Below, piece by piece: positions 1-8,565 of a stretch of 64,000 bases of DNA (positions are counted from its first letter, which is position 1; each line of letters begins with the position of its first letter). The translations under genes and the position numbers were made by a program. The DNA comes from Jiulongibacter sediminis (GTDB lineage: Bacteria; Bacteroidota; Bacteroidia; Cytophagales; Spirosomataceae). Below the pieces are notes generated by a model. That model saw only the letters and a program-made list of their open reading frames with translations. It made no database searches and was not told the DNA's origin. The DNA is taken from positions 682,001 through 746,000 of the forward strand of contig NZ_LGTQ01000005.1 of the NCBI RefSeq assembly GCF_001306455.1, in the 5' to 3' direction.

Positions 1-929
1 GCCCAGCCATCAAAAAGCAAAGCGGCGAAACTGAGGAAAAGTAAAAAAGTACTGAACCTGATCAATTTTAATTCCCCATAAGCTTTTTTCTCCAGCCAAT
101 GAATCAAGGGCATTTCAAATACCACAATTAAAGCTCCGTTCAGAAAGAATAATAAGCCTGTATGAAATTCAGTTAATCCAAATTGTTCACTATGATAAAT
201 GGGCAATGTGGTGAAAATTTGGAAGAAAACCATTCCCACCAAAAAGCACACAGCCAAAAACTGCCAGTATACACCATCTTTGAAAACCTGTGCTTTCGTA
301 TTTAGCAAAGATGCCTCTGCCCTGCTTTGTTTTTCCGACTTTCTTTCAGGAACCGTTTTGATAAAGATCAAAATGGCCATGATGCAGCTTATACCATCAA
401 TCCAAAACAGCATATTATAACCTTGCGATACAATCAGCAAACCCGCCAGACTTGGCCCAATTACGAAACCAAGATTAAGGGCAAGACGAATCAAAGTCAA
501 AGAGCGGGTTCGATTCTCCGGTTTACTATATGCACCGAGTGAAACAAACATGGCCGGCCTGAAGGCATCGGCGATTGTCATCAGAATAAAAATACCGATG
601 CAAAGTCCCCAAAAAGAGTCTAGATATTGTAAAGCTATGAAGAGAAAACCTGAAGCCAAAAGGCTACCTACCATGACTTTGTAGTAGCCAATTTTATCTG
701 ATAGTCTACCGCCAAGCCAGGCACCAGCGAAAGACCCAATTCCAAAGAAAAACATGATCCACCCTACTTCTCCATAACTGAATTGAAGGTTTTCTTTCAA
801 ATATTTAGAAAGAAAAGGAATAACCATTGTTCCTGCCCTATTAATGAGTGACACAAGGGCGAGTATCCAAACTTCGTGTGATAAGCCACGAAAGGCGTCG
901 ACATAATGTTCATTAAAGAGTTTCTTCAT
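1..929 (-). CDS. MFS transporter, efflux type (C-terminus cut by window edge)
   Basis: About 309 codons are present, read leftward from the ATG at 927-929 and open to the window edge. The translation begins MKKLFNEHYVDAFRGL and is strongly hydrophobic with alternating membrane segments. Residues about 71-87 carry the MFS motif A pattern (GGRLSDKIGYYKVM) in the loop between helices 2 and 3. This fits a 12-helix DHA1-type drug or metabolite exporter of the inner membrane. The substrate cannot be read from the sequence. The gene lies 12 bases beyond the T-tract of an intrinsic terminator and downstream of a short leader ORF, so expression is probably controlled by attenuation rather than by readthrough from menD. 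The last helices are missing only because the window ends. Confidence 0.85.
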   Translation of the reverse strand, partial: MKKLFNEHYVDAFRGLSHEVWILALVSLINRAGTMVIPFLSKYLKENLQFSYGEVGWIMFFFGIGSFAGAWLGGRLSDKIGYYKVMVGSLLASGFLFIALQYLDSFWGLCIGIFILMTIADAFRPAMFVSLGAYSKPENRTRSLTLIRLALNLGFVIGPSLAGLLIVSQGYNMLFWIDGISCIMAILIFIKTVPERKSEKQSRAEASLLNTKAQVFKDGVYWQFLAVCFLVGMVFFQIFTTLPIYHSEQFGLTEFHTGLLFFLNGALIVVFEMPLIHWLEKKAYGELKLIRFSTFLLFLSFAALLFDGW

Positions 930-940
930 AACTAAAAAAC

Positions 941-966
941 AAAAAATCCGGCTCTAAGCCGGATCA
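941..966 (-). terminator. Intrinsic terminator in the MFS leader (candidate attenuator)
   Basis: On the minus strand a perfect 8-bp stem (ATCCGGCT / AGCCGGAT, plus-strand 946-964) with a 3-base loop is followed by TTTTTTGTTTTTT. The T-tract ends about 12 bases before the MFS start codon. The 5' arm region TGATCCGG (959-966) is also perfectly complementary to CCGGATCA inside the leader ORF (1004-1011), so two exclusive structures are possible. Confidence 0.85.
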
Positions 967-991
967 GTGAATGCCATATCTTTAGTGAAAA

Positions 992-1063
992 TTAGCACAC
1001 AAATGATCCGGTATTCCTTTGAGAATACTTTTCACAGACCATCATGTATGTCGCTGTTTTCAT
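992..1063 (-). CDS. 23-residue leader peptide ahead of the MFS gene
   Basis: A short leftward ORF begins ATG at 1063 and ends TAA at 992. The peptide begins MKTATYMM and ends GSFVC, with three Met, two Cys and two Tyr. It has no recognisable domain and is too short for an enzyme. Its codons ACC GGA TCA contain the sequence that can pair with the downstream terminator arm. A ribosome waiting at the stop codon would cover that segment (10-17 bases upstream of the stop). This arrangement is typical of leader peptides in ribosome-mediated attenuation. A TAnnTTTG promoter core ends 6 bases before the ATG. The identification as a translated peptide is inferred; I do not know a named family for it. 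Confidence 0.6.
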   Translation of the reverse strand: MKTATYMMVCEKYSQRNTGSFVC

Positions 1064-1069
1064 TTGGTA

Positions 1070-1077
1070 CAAAGCTA
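1070..1077 (-). promoter_or_regulatory. Promoter -7 element of the MFS leader
   Basis: Minus strand TAGCTTTG matches the Bacteroidota -7 consensus TAnnTTTG. It lies between the menD stop and the leader ATG, with only 6 bases (TACCAA) before the ATG, so the leader mRNA would have a very short 5' end. No good -33 TTTG is seen at 19-20 bases. Confidence 0.5.
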
Positions 1078-1098
1078 GTAAGAAATTCTTTTGAGCTG

Positions 1099-2760
1099 TT
1101 ATGACTCAAAAAACTTTTTGTACGAAAGCGTATTTAGCTCGTAATCAGTGAAAATCTCTAAAATTGATTTCTGATGACAAGTCAAAAATTTTCTTAAACC
1201 TTCCTCAATTTCTGAAGGAGAAGTGATTTTAAAGTAATCTAAACCATATTCCTGAGCTAAATAACTCGCCCTATTGGGCTGCATTGTTTTGAAATAATCC
1301 TCAAAAGAAGACTGATCTGAAGGTCCTTGAATCATATTGAAAATGATTCCACCGGAATTATTAAGGATGATAATCTTTAAATTATCAGGCAAATAGCGAT
1401 TCCAAAGGGCATTCTTGTCATATTGAAAACTCACATCTCCCAAAATACAATAGACCGGTTTGTCTGTTTTTAAAGCCTGACCAACCGCCGTACTCAGGCA
1501 CCCATCAATTCCACTGGTTCCGCGATTGCAATACACCTTGCAACCCGAAGGCAATACGGAATTCAAGGCATTGACATATCGAATACTCATGCTATTTCCT
1601 ACATGTAGAATGCAGTCTTCAGGTATTTTATGAAAGAGTTTTCTTAGAATATGGAACTCGGAGAATTCAGGTTTTTCAAAATATTGCCTTATTGAATCAG
1701 AGGACTTCTTTTCCAAGGACTTCCATCTTTCCTGATAATTCTCGTCATTAGACAGCCCATCAAAATTTAAAGTCTGTTGAAAAAACTCCAACGGAGTTAT
1801 TTCAACCTTTTTTGTGAGTGACCGGAAGGGGTCAATGAATGCAGGATTCGACTGAACATGCCAATGAGCCTGAATATCAAAACCTCTCAACATTAACTTC
1901 AAAGATTTCGAAATCAACGACATATCGGTGCTAATCAGCAAATCGGGACAAAGTGTTTGCTTTTCCTTATCAGAAAGCTTTTTAAGAAAATGATCCTGAT
2001 TTTTTATTCCACCACTGATATTCGAAATCGAGTCTGAAACAAGAATGAAACCAAACTTTCCAGCAAATTCCGATGCCAGTTTCCCTACTTCTTCATCATG
2101 CTGCTGGCCTACAACCAAAAGTCTTTTCGGGTACCTTCTCAGAGCTTTTAAAAAGCTGACTCCCTCAATTTCCGGCTTGAAAGCCTTCGGCTCTATCACT
2201 TTCCATGGATTCACATCTGTTTCCTCAAATCTGGATGGATAAAAGGGCTCACTAATAGGGATATTGATGTGAACAGGTCCTTTGGGGCTTCTTTGAGTAC
2301 TATTGAGGGCTTTATTCGAAACACTTTCTGCCTCCCTGAGTTTAGTATCTGATAAATCAGAAGACCATGAAAAAGCCTCTTTTACATGCTTGCCATAAAC
2401 ATTATCCTGAAATATTGTCTGACCGTCATATTGATGTATCCATTCCGGAGGCCTGTCAGCTGTGAGAACTAAAAGTGGAACTTCCTGAAAATAGGCTTCA
2501 GCCACTGCAGGGGCATAATTCAAAGCAGCTGTTCCCGAAGTGCAGATCAGTACAGTAGTTTTCCCCGTTTGAAGGGCCATTCCTATGGCCAAATAGCCGG
2601 CAGAGCGTTCATCTGATATACTGAAGCAGCTAAGCCCTTTTTGACCTGAAAAAGCTATCGTCAGAAGTGCATTTCGGCTTCCAGGACTGATGATTACATT
2701 TTCAACACCCTTTTCTAAACAGAGTCGGGCCAGTTGCCTGAACGGGGTTAATTTATCCAT
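1099..2760 (-). CDS. menD: MenD, SEPHCHC synthase
   Basis: Thiamine-diphosphate enzyme of menaquinone synthesis. It joins isochorismate and 2-oxoglutarate to make 2-succinyl-5-enolpyruvyl-6-hydroxy-3-cyclohexene-1-carboxylate. The 553 residues match the family length. Visible motifs are ISPGSRN near residue 24, DERSAG near 50 (with the glutamate that activates the cofactor), CTSGTA near 73, and the C-terminal cofactor/Mg motif LGDVSFQYDKNALW followed by NNSGG. The ATG start at 2760 lies just beyond the rpoD terminator, so the gene is transcribed separately from rpoD. Another menaquinone gene, menC, is about 20 kb away (22607-23692). Confidence 0.95.
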   Translation of the reverse strand: MDKLTPFRQLARLCLEKGVENVIISPGSRNALLTIAFSGQKGLSCFSISDERSAGYLAIGMALQTGKTTVLICTSGTAALNYAPAVAEAYFQEVPLLVLTADRPPEWIHQYDGQTIFQDNVYGKHVKEAFSWSSDLSDTKLREAESVSNKALNSTQRSPKGPVHINIPISEPFYPSRFEETDVNPWKVIEPKAFKPEIEGVSFLKALRRYPKRLLVVGQQHDEEVGKLASEFAGKFGFILVSDSISNISGGIKNQDHFLKKLSDKEKQTLCPDLLISTDMSLISKSLKLMLRGFDIQAHWHVQSNPAFIDPFRSLTKKVEITPLEFFQQTLNFDGLSNDENYQERWKSLEKKSSDSIRQYFEKPEFSEFHILRKLFHKIPEDCILHVGNSMSIRYVNALNSVLPSGCKVYCNRGTSGIDGCLSTAVGQALKTDKPVYCILGDVSFQYDKNALWNRYLPDNLKIIILNNSGGIIFNMIQGPSDQSSFEDYFKTMQPNRASYLAQEYGLDYFKITSPSEIEEGLRKFLTCHQKSILEIFTDYELNTLSYKKFFES

Positions 2761-2770
2761 AGATCATAAA

Positions 2771-2794
2771 AAAAGGCACCCGACTGGGTGCCTT
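2771..2794 (-). terminator. Terminator of rpoD
   Basis: Stem AAGGCACCC / GGGTGCCTT (2773-2781 with 2786-2794), 4-base loop, followed on the minus strand by a run of T. It lies in the 54-base gap between the rpoD stop and the menD start. Confidence 0.9.
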
Positions 2795-2814
2795 CAAATT
2801 TAGCCAATAAAATT

Positions 2815-3678
2815 TTATCCTAAATAGGCTTTCAAAGCTTTACTTCTTGAGGTTTGTCTCAATCTTCTGATGGCTTTTTCTTTGATCTGACGCACACGCT
2901 CACGAGTCAAATTGAACTTTTCGCCAATTTCCTCAAGCGTCATGGCCTGCTCACCATTCAGTCCGAAATAATACATAATAACCTCTGCTTCACGCTGCGT
3001 AAGAGTTGAAAGAGCTCTTAAAACTTCTCTTCTCAAAGAGTCATTCATTAGCTCCTGATCCGGCTTTTCTTCCAGATCATTCTCCAATACATCAAGAAGA
3101 CTGTTTTCTTCACCTTGTACGAAAGGTGCATCCACAGACACGTGACGGCCGGAGATTTTCATGGTGTCAACTACCTCGTTTGAAGTAATTTCAAGTACTT
3201 CTGCCAATTCTTCAGGTGAAGGCTCTCTCTCAAACTGCTGCTCCAATTCAGAAAACTTCTTGGAGATTTTGTTCAAAGAACCCACTCTGTTCAGAGGCAA
3301 ACGTACAATTCTTGATTGCTCAGCCAATGCTTGAAGAATTGACTGGCGAATCCACCATACAGCGTAAGAAATAAACTTGAAACCACGGGTTTCGTCAAAT
3401 CTCTGAGCAGCTTTAATTAATCCTAAATTACCTTCATTGATCAAATCACCTAGTGAAAGACCTTGATTTTGGTACTGCTTAGCTACTGAAACTACGAAAC
3501 GTAGGTTTGCTTTGGTAAGCCTTTCAAGAGACAGCTGATCTCCCTCTCTGATCTTCTGAGCAAGAGTTACTTCCTCATCCGGAGTCAGAAGGTCCACTTT
3601 ACCAATCTCCTGAAGGTACTTGTCTAACGACTGACTCTCACGATTGGTGATCTGCTTACTAATTTTTAGTTGTCTCAT
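2815..3678 (-). CDS. rpoD: Primary sigma factor RpoD/SigA (Bacteroidota short form)
   Basis: Housekeeping sigma factor of 287 residues. It starts directly at region 1.2 ([20 protein letters not shown]) and lacks region 1.1, as usual in Bacteroidota. Region 2 is complete: [37 protein letters not shown], and the -10-recognition segment [16 protein letters not shown]. Region 4.2 has the helix-turn-helix [20 protein letters not shown] near residues 246-265. This protein would read the TTTG / TAnnTTTG promoters found throughout the window. It sits downstream of rpsO and pnp with a 70-base gap and ends in a strong terminator. Confidence 0.97.
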   Translation of the reverse strand: MRQLKISKQITNRESQSLDKYLQEIGKVDLLTPDEEVTLAQKIREGDQLSLERLTKANLRFVVSVAKQYQNQGLSLGDLINEGNLGLIKAAQRFDETRGFKFISYAVWWIRQSILQALAEQSRIVRLPLNRVGSLNKISKKFSELEQQFEREPSPEELAEVLEITSNEVVDTMKISGRHVSVDAPFVQGEENSLLDVLENDLEEKPDQELMNDSLRREVLRALSTLTQREAEVIMYYFGLNGEQAMTLEEIGEKFNLTRERVRQIKEKAIRRLRQTSRSKALKAYLG

Positions 3679-3748
3679 ATTGCTTATTTATTAAAGAAAA
3701 TTCACTCGTTGGTTTAAGAACGACAATTAAACAACGTAATACACTGAA

Positions 3749-5911
3749 TTATTGTTCTTTTTTCTCTTCACCGTTTTGACTAAGCTTCGGTGGTCTAGGT
3801 AACAAAACTTTTCTGGAAAGTCTGAATTTACCCGTTTTCTTATCAACCTCTGTTAGTTTTACCTGAATTTCCTCTCCTACCTCAAGAACACCATCCATAG
3901 AAGGCAAACGCTCCCAGGTGATCTCTGAAATATGAAGAAGACCGTCTTTACCAGGTAAGAACTCACAGAAAGCCCCAAATGGCTGAATTGACTTCACTTT
4001 AGCATCATAAACTGTTCCTACTTCAGGAACAGCAACTATACCTTTAATACGGTTTTTAGCCATTTCCATGCTATCGCCATTGGTTGCAAAAATAGAAACG
4101 ATACCTTCGTTACCTACTTCTTCAATATTGACAGTGGCACCTGATTCACGCTGGATTTCCTGGATAATTTTACCACCTGGTCCGATTACCGCACCGATAA
4201 ACTCTCTGTCAATCTTCATGGTGAAGGCTCTTGGAGCATGAGGCTTCATATCTTCTCTTGGTTTTTCAAGAGCAGCCGTCATTTTACCAAGAATGTGTAA
4301 ACGACCGTCCTTTGCCTGATTCAGAGCTTGCTCTAAAATTTCAAAAGATAAGCCATCAACCTTGATATCCATCTGACAAGCAACGATACCTTTCTCAGTA
4401 CCAGTTACTTTAAAGTCCATGTCTCCAAGGTGATCTTCGTCTCCAAGAATATCAGACAAAACCGCCCATTTACCCGTTTCTGAGTCTGAAATAAGACCCA
4501 TAGCAATACCAGAAACTGGTGCTGAAATAGGGATACCGGCATCCATCAATGACAAACAACCCGCACATACGGTCGCCATTGAGGAAGAACCGTTTGACTC
4601 TAAAATATCAGAAACGATACGAACTGTATAAGGATTTGACTCATCTGGTGGCATCACTTTCGCCAATGAACGCTGGGCAAGGTTACCATGACCAATTTCA
4701 CGTCTACTGGCACCTCTGTTAGGCTTTACTTCACCAGTTGAGAAACCAGGGAAATTATAGTGCAAATAGAATCTTGAATATCCTGAATACATTGCCTGAT
4801 CGATCAATTGTTCGTCAAGCTTTGTACCTACAGTACAGGTAGATAACGATTGCGTTTCACCTCTAGTGAACAAAGCTGAACCATGTGCACCCGGTAGAAA
4901 ATCTACCTCACACTCAATTGGTCTGATTTCAGTCAATTGTCTTCCATCAAGTCTCTTCCTTTCATTAAGAACAAGGTCTCTTGAAGCTTTGTATTTCAGC
5001 TCACCGAAATACTTACCTATCAACATCATGGTGTCGTCATCGGCTTCTTCAGCGACGTAAGGCTCTTTGAAAGCATCGAGAATGGCTGCATAGCCTTCTT
5101 TTCTTTCATTTTTATTGGCAGAGCCCTTTGCTCCAACAGCATAAACCTGATCATAAAGCTCTGAGAATATTTTCTCTTTAAGCTCTTCATTATGAATTTC
5201 GTGAGAGTATTCTCTTTTTTCCAATGACCCAACAGCCTTAGCCAGTTCAACCTGAGCCGCAACCTGCTTTTTGATGGCTTCGTGACCGATTTTGATAGCT
5301 TCGATCATTTCAAGTTCAGAAACCTCATTGGCTTCGCCCTCAACCATGTTGATGTTCTCAGAAGTACCTGCTATGATAAGGTCTAATGAAGCTCCCGTAA
5401 GAGCTGATTTATCAGGATTAACTACATATTCGCCATTTATTTTAGCGACTCTAACCTCTGAAACTGGGCCGTTAAAAGGAATATCTGATACCGCAAGAGC
5501 TGCAGATGCTGCTAAGGCTGCAAGAGCATCAGGGGCCACTTCAGGGTCTGAAGAAACCATGCTGATCATCACCTGTACGTCTGCATGATAATCATCAGGG
5601 AAAATCGGACGAAGTGCTCTGTCTACTAATCTACTGATGAGAATTTCGTTATCTGAAAGTCTTCCTTCTCTTCTTTGGAAACTTCCCGGAATTTTACCGG
5701 CTGAAGCGAATTTTTCCTGATAATCGACAGAAAGTGGAAGGAAATCAACGCCGTCTTTGGCGTTTTTTGCTGCTACCACAGTGGCGAGTAGCATTGCGTT
5801 ACCACATCTTAAAACCACTGCACCGTCGGCCTGACGAGCTAATTTACCGGTCTCTAATGTGATGTCTTTACCACCCGGCATTGGGATGGTTTGAGAATGA
5901 ATGTTAAACAT
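3749..5911 (-). CDS. pnp: Polynucleotide phosphorylase
   Basis: 3'-5' exoribonuclease that phosphorolyses RNA in mRNA decay. The 720 residues show the normal order: first RNase PH domain (about 10-140), helical linker, second RNase PH domain (about 325-530), KH domain ([15 protein letters not shown] near 567) and S1 domain ([20 protein letters not shown] near 635). The tail is charged and rich in K and E. It lies just downstream of rpsO, the classic rpsO-pnp neighbourhood, but a strong terminator separates the two, so pnp probably has its own promoter or depends on readthrough. Confidence 0.97.
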   Translation of the reverse strand: MFNIHSQTIPMPGGKDITLETGKLARQADGAVVLRCGNAMLLATVVAAKNAKDGVDFLPLSVDYQEKFASAGKIPGSFQRREGRLSDNEILISRLVDRALRPIFPDDYHADVQVMISMVSSDPEVAPDALAALAASAALAVSDIPFNGPVSEVRVAKINGEYVVNPDKSALTGASLDLIIAGTSENINMVEGEANEVSELEMIEAIKIGHEAIKKQVAAQVELAKAVGSLEKREYSHEIHNEELKEKIFSELYDQVYAVGAKGSANKNERKEGYAAILDAFKEPYVAEEADDDTMMLIGKYFGELKYKASRDLVLNERKRLDGRQLTEIRPIECEVDFLPGAHGSALFTRGETQSLSTCTVGTKLDEQLIDQAMYSGYSRFYLHYNFPGFSTGEVKPNRGASRREIGHGNLAQRSLAKVMPPDESNPYTVRIVSDILESNGSSSMATVCAGCLSLMDAGIPISAPVSGIAMGLISDSETGKWAVLSDILGDEDHLGDMDFKVTGTEKGIVACQMDIKVDGLSFEILEQALNQAKDGRLHILGKMTAALEKPREDMKPHAPRAFTMKIDREFIGAVIGPGGKIIQEIQRESGATVNIEEVGNEGIVSIFATNGDSMEMAKNRIKGIVAVPEVGTVYDAKVKSIQPFGAFCEFLPGKDGLLHISEITWERLPSMDGVLEVGEEIQVKLTEVDKKTGKFRLSRKVLLPRPPKLSQNGEEKKEQ

Positions 5912-6001
5912 CTGGTTAATTTAATTGTATCGCATTTGCCGCTTTCGATGCGATGATTTGATCCTGTATTCCGCGGGGATATTGTTGCTGTGCTTTTAAC
6001 C

Positions 6002-6032
6002 AAAAAATGGGGAATCTCTTTCGAGACTCCCC
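6002..6032 (-). terminator. Terminator of rpsO
   Basis: Ten-bp stem (6009-6018 with 6023-6032, one G-T pair) closed by a GAAA tetraloop on the minus strand and followed by ATTTTTT. It lies 11 bases past the rpsO stop codon. Confidence 0.9.
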
Positions 6033-6042
6033 TATTTCAGGA

Positions 6043-6318
6043 TTACTTACGAATTCCTAATTCAGCGATAATTGCTCTGTAACGGTTGATGTCCTTCTTT
6101 TGAAGGTACGTCAATAAGTTACGACGCTTACCTACTAATTTTAACAGACCCAGACGCGTAGAATAATCCTTCTTGTGCGTTTTAAGGTGCTCAGTCAAAT
6201 GAGCGATTCTGTAAGTGAATAGTGCGATTTGAGATTCTGCTGAACCTGTGTCGCTTTGGTTTTTCTGGAAGCCTTTCTCTTTAAAGATTTCTTGCTTCTT
6301 CTCCGAAGTTAAATACAT
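6043..6318 (-). CDS. rpsO: 30S ribosomal protein S15
   Basis: Small-subunit protein that binds the 16S rRNA central domain early in assembly. Length 91 residues. Typical motifs are [38 protein letters not shown], and [15 protein letters not shown]. The start ATG at 6318 follows a leader of about 35 bases after a TACTTTTG promoter core. It is followed by its own terminator and then pnp. Confidence 0.98.
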   Translation of the reverse strand: MYLTSEKKQEIFKEKGFQKNQSDTGSAESQIALFTYRIAHLTEHLKTHKKDYSTRLGLLKLVGKRRNLLTYLQKKDINRYRAIIAELGIRK

Positions 6319-6359
6319 GAGATATTAACCTAGATTTTAGTTAAAAATTAAAACAGCCA

Positions 6360-6367
6360 CAAAAGTA
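6360..6367 (-). promoter_or_regulatory. Promoter -7 element of rpsO
   Basis: Minus strand TACTTTTG matches TAnnTTTG and lies in the gap between the permease stop (6375) and rpsO. It gives an AT-rich leader of about 35-38 bases, in which S15 autoregulation could act. No clear -33 element is seen. Confidence 0.5.
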
Positions 6368-6374
6368 CGAATTA

Positions 6375-7865
6375 TTATTCAATTGAGGTCTTCAAAGAAG
6401 GGGATTTCTTTTTAGGAAGAATTGCCAAAAATTTCTCCCATATTTTAGCATAAACCTCTGTATCAAAGATACTAGCGTCTTTGGTGGCCTTTGAAATGAA
6501 AATAGCACCAATGATCGATAAAATGAGGTCAGGAATCCAAACCGCCACCACCACAGGAATAAAGCCCTCCTTTGCATTTTTATCGGCTAGCTGCATCATC
6601 ACATAATAGAGGATAAAAAAGCTGATAGCGATTAAGACGGGCATCCCGAATCCTCCTTTTTTTATAATGGAACCCAGAGAAGCCCCAATAATAAACATGG
6701 CCAGACATGCCACGGCATAAGTATATTTATGCCAACGTTCAATATCAGCACTATACATAGTACGCCTTTTACTTCCTAGAATGGCATGGTTATTCTGTAG
6801 CTGAGAGGCAAAACTATGGGCTGTAGACTGCGAAAGTGTCCATATTTCCTCATATCTCCGACTATCATCCAGAAGCTTCATTTTTTCCTGAATCCAAGCT
6901 CCGGGCTTAATGGTGAGTAAGGTACTATCGCCCGTTAACGAATCTACACTCCAACGCTCAGGTAATTCTTTGAATTGATAAGTATGCATAGTCTTCAGAG
7001 AAGACAGCTGTGTTTTTGCCGTTTGGTCTATCTGGATCTGAGCCGTATCAATCTGATCTTTCAACTCACTGATATTCTTCATGTATTCATGGTACTTGAA
7101 TTGATTTTCACTTGTTTTTTGCATATTGAAAGACTCCAGCGAAAATACGAGGCGGTTTCGCTTAAAACCATTGCGGTAAAACTGGGTATCGTTTAAACCC
7201 TGATTGGTCTTTGTTTCCGAGTAATTAAACCCATTATAAAGCTCAAAAACGAGATAATGATCATTATACATCGTGTACATTCTGCCGCTGTCAGCTACCG
7301 TTACATTCTTGTTCCCGTTTCTTTGGGTATGATTGTAAACAATAACATCTTTCAGCGTCTCATTATCAGGAAGCTTTTCTTTAACCTTAATGGCATAACC
7401 AGGGATTTCCCGATAAAAAATACCTTCCTGAATATTCAGGGCTACCTTGGTGGTGCGTATATCCCAAAGAAGTGAATAGCCCTTTAGGTTAGCCCAGGGA
7501 GTAACATTGTTATTGAACCAGAAAGAGAAGATTGAAATAAAAATAGTAAATACTAAAGTGGGCATAATAACCCTTCCCAGAGGAATACCGGCCGATTTTA
7601 TCGCAGTTAACTCTGTGTGTTCACCAAGATTACCAAAGCTCATAAGAGCTGCCAATAGCGTAGAAAGTGGCAGAGAAATTGGCACCGTGATCAAAGAGAA
7701 ATAGGCAAAAAGCTGAGCAAACGTTTTAAGCCCTAAGTCTTTCCCGACAAAATCGTCAAAGTAAAGCATCAGGAAACGAAGCAAAAAAATAAAGACCACA
7801 ACGAGCGTGGTCAGTACAAATGGCCCCAGAAAATTCTTTATGACAAGTTTGTCAATCTTTCTCAT
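6375..7865 (-). CDS. LptF/LptG family permease (YjgP/YjgQ)
   Basis: Inner-membrane part of the LPS export machine (LptB2FG), which pulls lipopolysaccharide out of the inner membrane. The 496 residues show three N-terminal membrane helices (about 14-36, 52-75, 98-120), a periplasmic beta-rich region with long insertions (about 125-385), and three C-terminal helices (about 385-475). The family motif NLGEHTELTAIKSAGIPLGR is at about residues 74-93. Whether it is F or G cannot be decided. The periplasmic region is longer than in Proteobacteria, which is common in Bacteroidota. No Lpt partner is adjacent. Confidence 0.9.
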   Translation of the reverse strand: MRKIDKLVIKNFLGPFVLTTLVVVFIFLLRFLMLYFDDFVGKDLGLKTFAQLFAYFSLITVPISLPLSTLLAALMSFGNLGEHTELTAIKSAGIPLGRVIMPTLVFTIFISIFSFWFNNNVTPWANLKGYSLLWDIRTTKVALNIQEGIFYREIPGYAIKVKEKLPDNETLKDVIVYNHTQRNGNKNVTVADSGRMYTMYNDHYLVFELYNGFNYSETKTNQGLNDTQFYRNGFKRNRLVFSLESFNMQKTSENQFKYHEYMKNISELKDQIDTAQIQIDQTAKTQLSSLKTMHTYQFKELPERWSVDSLTGDSTLLTIKPGAWIQEKMKLLDDSRRYEEIWTLSQSTAHSFASQLQNNHAILGSKRRTMYSADIERWHKYTYAVACLAMFIIGASLGSIIKKGGFGMPVLIAISFFILYYVMMQLADKNAKEGFIPVVVAVWIPDLILSIIGAIFISKATKDASIFDTEVYAKIWEKFLAILPKKKSPSLKTSIE

Positions 7866-7934
7866 CAGTAAGGATTAGCTCACAAAAATCAGAGAGTTTT
7901 TGCCGGATAGCAACTATTTCAGAAATTTTAAGAA

Positions 7935-8312
7935 CTAGCCTCCGACAATATCTTTCAAATCATTAACCAAGCCAAGCCAAAGGTCGTTCAAATCTTCGTC
8001 ATCATCATTATCAGATACATCAATAACCTGCAGATAAGTAGAGCCATCTAATTCACCAGAGACCAGTTTTAACTCCAATGAGCTCCCTTCATCATCCCCC
8101 ATGAAATCATACTTGGCAGATTTATTCAGCCGTTTAGATACAGCGGCCACGTGGACTTCATTATCCCATTCAATATGAAAGTTTCTGTCAGAATCTATTG
8201 AAACATTCTCAGCAAACCATTGTTGCAAACCTCCCGGAGTACTGATATAGTTGTAAAGTACCTTTGGTGATGTCTTAAAAGGGTATTCCCCCACAAATTT
8301 ATGCTTTGACAT
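7935..8312 (-). CDS. START-like domain protein (Bacteroidota family)
   Basis: Small protein of 125 residues, beginning MSKHKFVGEYPFKTSPKVLYNYISTPGGL. The pattern of a ligand-cavity START/AHSA1 fold is visible: the N-terminal strand, LYNYISTPGGLQQWFAE helix, and FHIEW, with a final helix LNDLWLGLVNDLKDIVGG preceded by an acidic DDDED loop. There is no signal peptide, so it is cytosolic. Homologues of this type are common single-copy genes in Bacteroidota but have no established function. It lies upstream of the LptF/G gene on the same strand with a 69-base gap. Confidence 0.8.
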   Translation of the reverse strand: MSKHKFVGEYPFKTSPKVLYNYISTPGGLQQWFAENVSIDSDRNFHIEWDNEVHVAAVSKRLNKSAKYDFMGDDEGSSLELKLVSGELDGSTYLQVIDVSDNDDDEDLNDLWLGLVNDLKDIVGG

Positions 8313-8409
8313 GGGCGTAAATAGTAATTTCTTCCTATTTACTTTTTTAAAGACAAGAATGCAAATTTCACTCCTATTATTTCTTTCTTAAGAATTCTTC
8401 AATTTTATG

Positions 8410-8440
8410 TTTGGATGAAAAAATGGTTTGTATAAATTTG
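8410..8440 (+). promoter_or_regulatory. Promoter of tRNA-Met
   Basis: A full consensus Bacteroidota promoter: TTTG (8410-8413), 19-base spacer, TAAATTTG (8433-8440). It is followed at once by CAGCC, a sequence that recurs at other promoters in the window. The tRNA starts 17 bases after the -7 element. Confidence 0.8.
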
Positions 8441-8457
8441 CAGCCTCATTCGCAGAC

Positions 8458-8531
8458 GGCGGGGTAGCTCAGATGGTTAGAGCGTCGGATTCATAACCCG
8501 GAGGTCACGGGTTCGATTCCCGTCCCCGCTA
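8458..8531 (+). tRNA. tRNA-Met (CAT)
   Basis: Cloverleaf of 74 bases. The acceptor GGCGGGG pairs with CCCCGCT (one G-T). The D-arm is GCTC...GAGC, the anticodon loop is TTCATAA with CAT, and the T-arm is GGGTTCGATTCCC. CCA is not encoded. One A-C mismatch closes the anticodon stem. The 5' base G pairs in the stem, so this is not initiator-like. Elongator Met is most likely, although a CAT anticodon could also be lysidine-modified tRNA-Ile. Confidence 0.93.
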
Positions 8532-8535
8532 CATA

Positions 8536-8565
8536 ATAGCTCCTGATTTCAGGGGCTATTTTTTT
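8536..8565 (+). terminator. Terminator of tRNA-Met
   Basis: Stem ATAGCTCCTGA / TCAGGGGCTAT (one T-G pair), then TTTTTT on the plus strand. It overlaps the last codon of holA, which runs the other way. Confidence 0.85.

Noticed and set aside
199-542. Two overlapping rightward ORFs near the left edge
   Set aside because: Antisense to the MFS transporter, whose reading frame continues unbroken to the window edge.
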